From contig CP045205.1 of assembly GCA_009363175.1 (NCBI GenBank), positions 2,914,001-2,978,000 on the forward strand: DNA of 64,000 bases, written 5' to 3'. This document shows positions 60,811 to 64,000 of the stretch, in pieces; the first letter of the stretch is position 1; each line of letters begins with the position of its first letter. Both the position numbers and the translations under genes were made by a program. A model generated the notes under the pieces. It was not told the origin of the DNA. It ran no database searches and worked only from the letters and a program-made list of their open reading frames with translations. This DNA is from Citrobacter telavivensis (lineage in GTDB: Bacteria; Pseudomonadota; Gammaproteobacteria; Enterobacterales; Enterobacteriaceae).

Positions 60811-61599
60811 TTATTTCAGTTCCAGTTCGTTCATTGCAGCGATGCTAAAGCCACCGTCGACATGAACCACTTCACCGGAGATACCGCCAGACAGATCGGA
60901 GCACAGGAACGCCGCAGAGTTGCCCACATCTTCGATGGTCACAGTGCGACGAATCGGGGTGACTGCTTCGCAGTGTGCCAGCATCTTACGGAAATCTTTA
61001 ATGCCGGAAGCCGCCAGCGTACGGATTGGACCCGCAGAGATAGCGTTAACACGTACACCTTCCGGACCCATCGCGTTCGCCATATAACGGACGTTTGCTT
61101 CCAGAGACGCTTTTGCCAGACCCATCACGTTGTAGTTCGGGATCGCGCGCTCAGCGCCCAGGTAAGAAAGCGTCAGCAGGGCAGAGCCCGGGTTCAGCAT
61201 AGAACGGCAGGCTTTCGCCATCGCCACAAAGCTGTAGGAGCTGATGTCGTGAGCGATTTTAAAACCTTCGCGGGTGACCGCGTTCACATAGTCACCGTCC
61301 AGTTGGTCGCCAGGAGCAAAGCCGATAGAGTGAACGAAACCGTCAAATTTCGGCCAGGCTTTGGCCAACTCTGCGAACATGGTGTCGATGCTTTCATCTT
61401 CTGCCACATCGCACTGCAGAACGATGTTTGAACCCAGCTGAGCAGCAAATTCTTCCACGCGGCCTTTCAGTTTGTCGTTTTGGTAGGTGAATGCCAGTTC
61501 CGCGCCTTCGCGGTGCATCGCCTGCGCGATACCCCAGGCGATGGAAAGTTTGCTGGCAAGACCGGTCACCAGAATACGCTTACCGGAAAGAAAACCCAT
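60811..61599 (-). CDS. fabI: Enoyl-ACP reductase FabI
   Basis: NADH-dependent last reduction of each fatty-acid elongation round and the target of triclosan. The 262-residue SDR-type enzyme has Tyr146, Tyr156 and Lys163 (SYLGAERAIPNYNVMGLAKA). Gly93 and Met159, positions where triclosan resistance mutations occur in E. coli, have the sensitive-type residues. In E. coli the next genes are ycjD and sap; here a regulator and fimbrial locus follows instead. Confidence 0.97.
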   Translation of the reverse strand: MGFLSGKRILVTGLASKLSIAWGIAQAMHREGAELAFTYQNDKLKGRVEEFAAQLGSNIVLQCDVAEDESIDTMFAELAKAWPKFDGFVHSIGFAPGDQLDGDYVNAVTREGFKIAHDISSYSFVAMAKACRSMLNPGSALLTLSYLGAERAIPNYNVMGLAKASLEANVRYMANAMGPEGVRVNAISAGPIRTLAASGIKDFRKMLAHCEAVTPIRRTVTIEDVGNSAAFLCSDLSGGISGEVVHVDGGFSIAAMNELELK

Positions 61600-61825
61600 A
61601 GCTTAAATCCTTATGTCATTGCTTATTTTAGCTTTATATTCATTCGGTTATGACGAATGTAGCCAGAATAAAAGAGATAGCAGGCTGAAATTATAGCCCA
61701 CTATACGCCTGAATTGTCACGTGATTTTTACATAGTGCTGAAAGTGGTTCGCGTCACGGAGCAGAAAACCAGCACTTTTCTATTATATCAGCAGTCGCTG
61801 TCTGTACTGATCCAACCTCATTTAA

Positions 61826-62452
61826 TCAATACTTTTGCGGCAAATGATGGATAGCTATCAGTCGTCCATTTTCGATGCTGATATAACCACCTAACTTGAG
61901 GTCGGCAAGGATTTTCATGATGCTGCTGCGAGAAAGATGGGTTCTGTCACGAATGAAGCGCTCAACGGAAAGTGTTTTACGTAAGGATTCTGACTCATGC
62001 ATCAACTCAATCAGTTGACTGCAAATCACTTCATAGGCGGTGGGCGCGCTCAATTGTCGACTGTAAGAAAACAGTTTACTGCTCACCACGACCATATGTT
62101 TAGCCAGCACTTCCCACAAACCCAGTTCCTGGATGTGCTGATGCACCTCCACTAAAGGCAGGGTCGCGATTTTGCAGGGCTCTGCGGTAATAATATAGCT
62201 GCCGGTGACTCCCAGGCCCAGGATAGTAAATGATGGGGCACGTACCACGAGCAGATGGTCTGCGGTGCGATGTACCTCAACAGAGCCACTGAGGATTAAT
62301 CGACAAACCGGAGTGTTTGCCTCAAGAAAATCAAGCCTAATTCCCTTTCGGTAAGTACGAGGTGTGACAAAAGGCAATAATGCCTCAACCAACGTTTTTG
62401 ACCATGGGTGGGGGGTATTGAGTGCCGGTGGAGTTAATGCTTTTTCATCCAT
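61826..62452 (-). CDS. Winged-helix transcriptional regulator, IprA-like, copy 1
   Basis: A 208-residue protein with a cyclic-nucleotide-binding-like N-terminal barrel and a C-terminal helix-turn-helix (FIRDRTHLSRSSIMKILADL) ending in a wing and LIAIHHLPQKY. Layout and C terminus resemble E. coli IprA (YaiV), described as a regulator of peroxide resistance. No cysteine cluster for FNR-type sensing is present. It is a tandem paralogue of the gene at 62545-63192 and lies between fabI and the fimbrial gene, so fimbrial control is a reasonable guess. Confidence 0.8.
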   Translation of the reverse strand: MDEKALTPPALNTPHPWSKTLVEALLPFVTPRTYRKGIRLDFLEANTPVCRLILSGSVEVHRTADHLLVVRAPSFTILGLGVTGSYIITAEPCKIATLPLVEVHQHIQELGLWEVLAKHMVVVSSKLFSYSRQLSAPTAYEVICSQLIELMHESESLRKTLSVERFIRDRTHLSRSSIMKILADLKLGGYISIENGRLIAIHHLPQKY

Positions 62453-62544
62453 AAAACAGTTATACCGAATGACATGTCTCTTTGATAATTATAGACAAAG
62501 AGTTGCAAAACGTTACAACAAAGCTCACCAGATCATGCTTAAGC

Positions 62545-63192
62545 TCAAAACTTTGTTGGTAAGTAATTAATTTTAATTAATTTTCCGTTATTTATTTCAA
62601 TGTAGTTTCCCCGGCGCAATGTCGAAAGTACTGCCATAATCCCGCTGCGGGACAAGAAACAGCGGTTTTGAACGTAATTTACTACCGATTCCGATTTTCT
62701 GAACTCGTCAGACTCCAGCGAAAGGTCAAACAGTAGATAGCGTATGGCGCCGTAAGCCCCTGGCTGAGACAAACGCGTGCAATGCGTAAAAATGCGGGAC
62801 GAAATATGTACCATCACGTGGGAAAGCGGCTCCCATAGCACGTGCTGCTGGATAATGTCCATGGCCTCGCCAAGCGGAAGGCGGCTCACGACCGCATCTG
62901 CTGATGTGCATAATGTTAGCTGACAAGGGATGTCGCTCAACATGCTAAAGCCAAAAACAAAAGGGGCAGTTTCAGAGTTTAACGACAATCCATCTATTGT
63001 GCGGTTGATCACCACATGCCCTTTATGCAGCAAATAACAGTATTTTATCTCATCGGTTGCATACTGTAGTACCGTTCCCTTACGTGTCAGTAGGGGTATC
63101 GCCTGAGTATTCAGAGCAGTGAGTAACTCCTGGAATGATTGTTCAGGCTTGTTTTCATGCAAAAAAATGTCAATGGTCGGTGAATCTGACAT
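62545..63192 (-). CDS. Winged-helix transcriptional regulator, IprA-like, copy 2
   Basis: A 215-residue paralogue of the downstream gene: N-terminal barrel (GTVLQYATDEIKYCYLLHKG), C-terminal helix-turn-helix (CFLSRSGIMAVLSTLRRGNY) and ending KLIKINYLPTKF. I chose ATG 63192; the open frame starts with TTG at 63234 but the ATG is the first good codon, with AGGA about 12 bases upstream. It is divergent from the fimbrial gene at 63627 across a 434-base AT-rich gap. Confidence 0.8.
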   Translation of the reverse strand: MSDSPTIDIFLHENKPEQSFQELLTALNTQAIPLLTRKGTVLQYATDEIKYCYLLHKGHVVINRTIDGLSLNSETAPFVFGFSMLSDIPCQLTLCTSADAVVSRLPLGEAMDIIQQHVLWEPLSHVMVHISSRIFTHCTRLSQPGAYGAIRYLLFDLSLESDEFRKSESVVNYVQNRCFLSRSGIMAVLSTLRRGNYIEINNGKLIKINYLPTKF

Positions 63193-63261
63193 GGTGGTGC
63201 TGAATCCTGGTAATGAAAGAGAATAACTTTCCAATTATGACTTATTCATGTCTATCACTGG

Positions 63262-63344
63262 ATCCAGAATAAGTGTCTAAAATTACACCGCCAAAATATT
63301 GCAATTTACGAATAAATAACGTGTGGGGGTGTGTAATTCTGGAT
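63262..63344. promoter_or_regulatory. Inverted ATCCAGAAT repeat in the regulator-fimbria intergenic region
   Basis: ATCCAGAAT at 63262-63270 and its exact reverse complement at 63336-63344, 65 bases apart, with a second pair ATTACACC / GGTGTGTAAT nested inside. It lies 70 bases upstream of the regulator start and 280 bases before the fimbrial ATG. It may be an operator for the regulators; the element is much shorter than the 314-base invertible fim switch. The rest of the 434-base gap is AT-rich with no ORF. Confidence 0.45.
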
Positions 63345-63626
63345 TGAGGCTACATTGCATTCGAATGTTTCCATAAATACAATATTCTTCGTTAGTGGAG
63401 AGTTGGTTCTTGTGATAGACATTTTCACTCATGTTTTCTATTCAAGCTGTATAAATTGCATGGGGACTAAATGGGTGGCTGATTTATAATAGATGGAAGG
63501 AATGTTTTGCAACGATGAATGCGTTGTTATTGTATATTGCCTTCTGTTTTTTATACGCAAATAAAATTATCTCAGGAACAGCTATAGACTCGCGGTCAGG
63601 GCATCATTCTATTTTTAGGAACGAAA

Positions 63627-64000
63627 ATGAAACTATCTGTTTTTTTTAAAGTGGGTCTTATTGCATCCGCATCTATGGGCATGGTGAATGCCTCCTATGC
63701 CGCCCCTGGAGCGTCAAGCGGCACCATCACCTTTGAGGGTAAAATTACCTCTTCTACTTGTGAGGCGACAGTGAACGGCGTTGAGGCCGACGGGACCGTA
63801 ACATTGCCACCGGTCGCCGTCTCTGCGTTCACTGATGCTACCGCCGGGCGTACACCGTTTACCATTGAGTTGGCAAATTGTACGCTGACGGATCCAGATA
63901 CCAAGGTCGGGACGTTTTTTGAACCTGATGGTATTCAGGTGGATTCCGCAACCGGGCATCTGAATAATATCGCTACGACTGGTGCCGCAACCGGCGTAAG
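63627..64000 (+). CDS. Type 1-like fimbrial major subunit, 5' part (runs past the window)
   Basis: The first 124 codons of a pilin. A signal peptide (MKLSVFFKVGLIASASMGMV, cleaved near ASYAA) leads to a FimA-type beginning: SSGTITFEGKITSSTCEATV with the first conserved Cys, and the second Cys in IELANCTL, the typical chaperone-usher pilin disulfide. AGGA lies 6 bases before ATG 63627. The rest, and presumably chaperone and usher genes, lie beyond the window end. Confidence 0.88.
   Translation, partial: MKLSVFFKVGLIASASMGMVNASYAAPGASSGTITFEGKITSSTCEATVNGVEADGTVTLPPVAVSAFTDATAGRTPFTIELANCTLTDPDTKVGTFFEPDGIQVDSATGHLNNIATTGAATGV

Noticed and set aside
63193..63626. fim-type invertible switch upstream of the pilin gene
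   Set aside because: No pair of 9-base repeats like those of fimS spans a segment of the right size, and no recombinase gene is present in the window; only the short repeat at 63262-63344 was found.

Overview
The window comes from the chromosome of an enterobacterium very close to Escherichia coli and Salmonella, most probably a Citrobacter. Protein lengths, gene order and intergenic signals (tyrT promoter, hns promoter, trp operator, galU and trp layouts) follow the E. coli region from tyrTV to fabI almost gene for gene. Several departures make it neither E. coli K-12 nor a plain Salmonella: a catecholate siderophore receptor between yciA and yciB, a six-helix potassium channel after oppF and no kch after cls, no yciGFE between ompW and trpA, a Salmonella-like trp leader peptide, and a fimbrial locus after fabI. 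The species call is inference.

Layout. 1-570: two tRNA-Tyr genes on the minus strand with a decayed third copy next to the promoter. 0.6-10 kb: purU, ychJ, rssA-rssB (RpoS turnover), galU, hns, tdk, adhE. 10.3-18.2 kb: a MarC-family membrane protein, the oppABCDF oligopeptide importer and a voltage-gated K+ channel. 18.2-26.9 kb: envelope genes (yciU, cls, yciY, yciI, tonB, yciA, the receptor, yciB, yciC, ompW). 27.2-28.7 kb: a diguanylate cyclase gene broken by an in-frame stop. 28.7-35.4 kb: the complete trpLEDCBA operon on the minus strand. 35.5-45.1 kb: rnm-yciO-rluB, btuR-yciK, sohB, yciN, topA, cysB. 45.4-53.4 kb: three very small genes (ymiA, yciX, ymiC), acnA, ribA, pgpB, lapA-lapB, pyrF-yciH. 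53.5-61.6 kb: osmB, yciT, yciZ, pdeR, rnb, yciW, fabI. 61.8-64 kb: two tandem winged-helix regulators on the minus strand and, divergent from them, the start of a fimbrial subunit gene cut by the window edge.

Genes that work together: RssB delivers RpoS to ClpXP and RssA is its operon partner. OppA binds peptides, OppBC form the channel and OppDF supply ATP. TonB in this window energises outer-membrane receptors such as the siderophore receptor encoded 0.5 kb downstream, and both have Fur-type control sequences. LapA and LapB control LpxC proteolysis, while PgpB, ClsA and FabI act in lipid metabolism. The trp genes form one attenuated operon.

Most of the window is core genome. The points most worth a second look are a trp leader peptide with only one Trp codon, the decayed promoter-proximal tRNA-Tyr copy, the single-stop diguanylate cyclase gene, an unannotated 43-codon ORF with a good ribosome site between ychE and oppA, and the paired regulators with an inverted ATCCAGAAT repeat upstream of the fimbrial gene. 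No CRISPR array, prophage or insertion sequence was seen.
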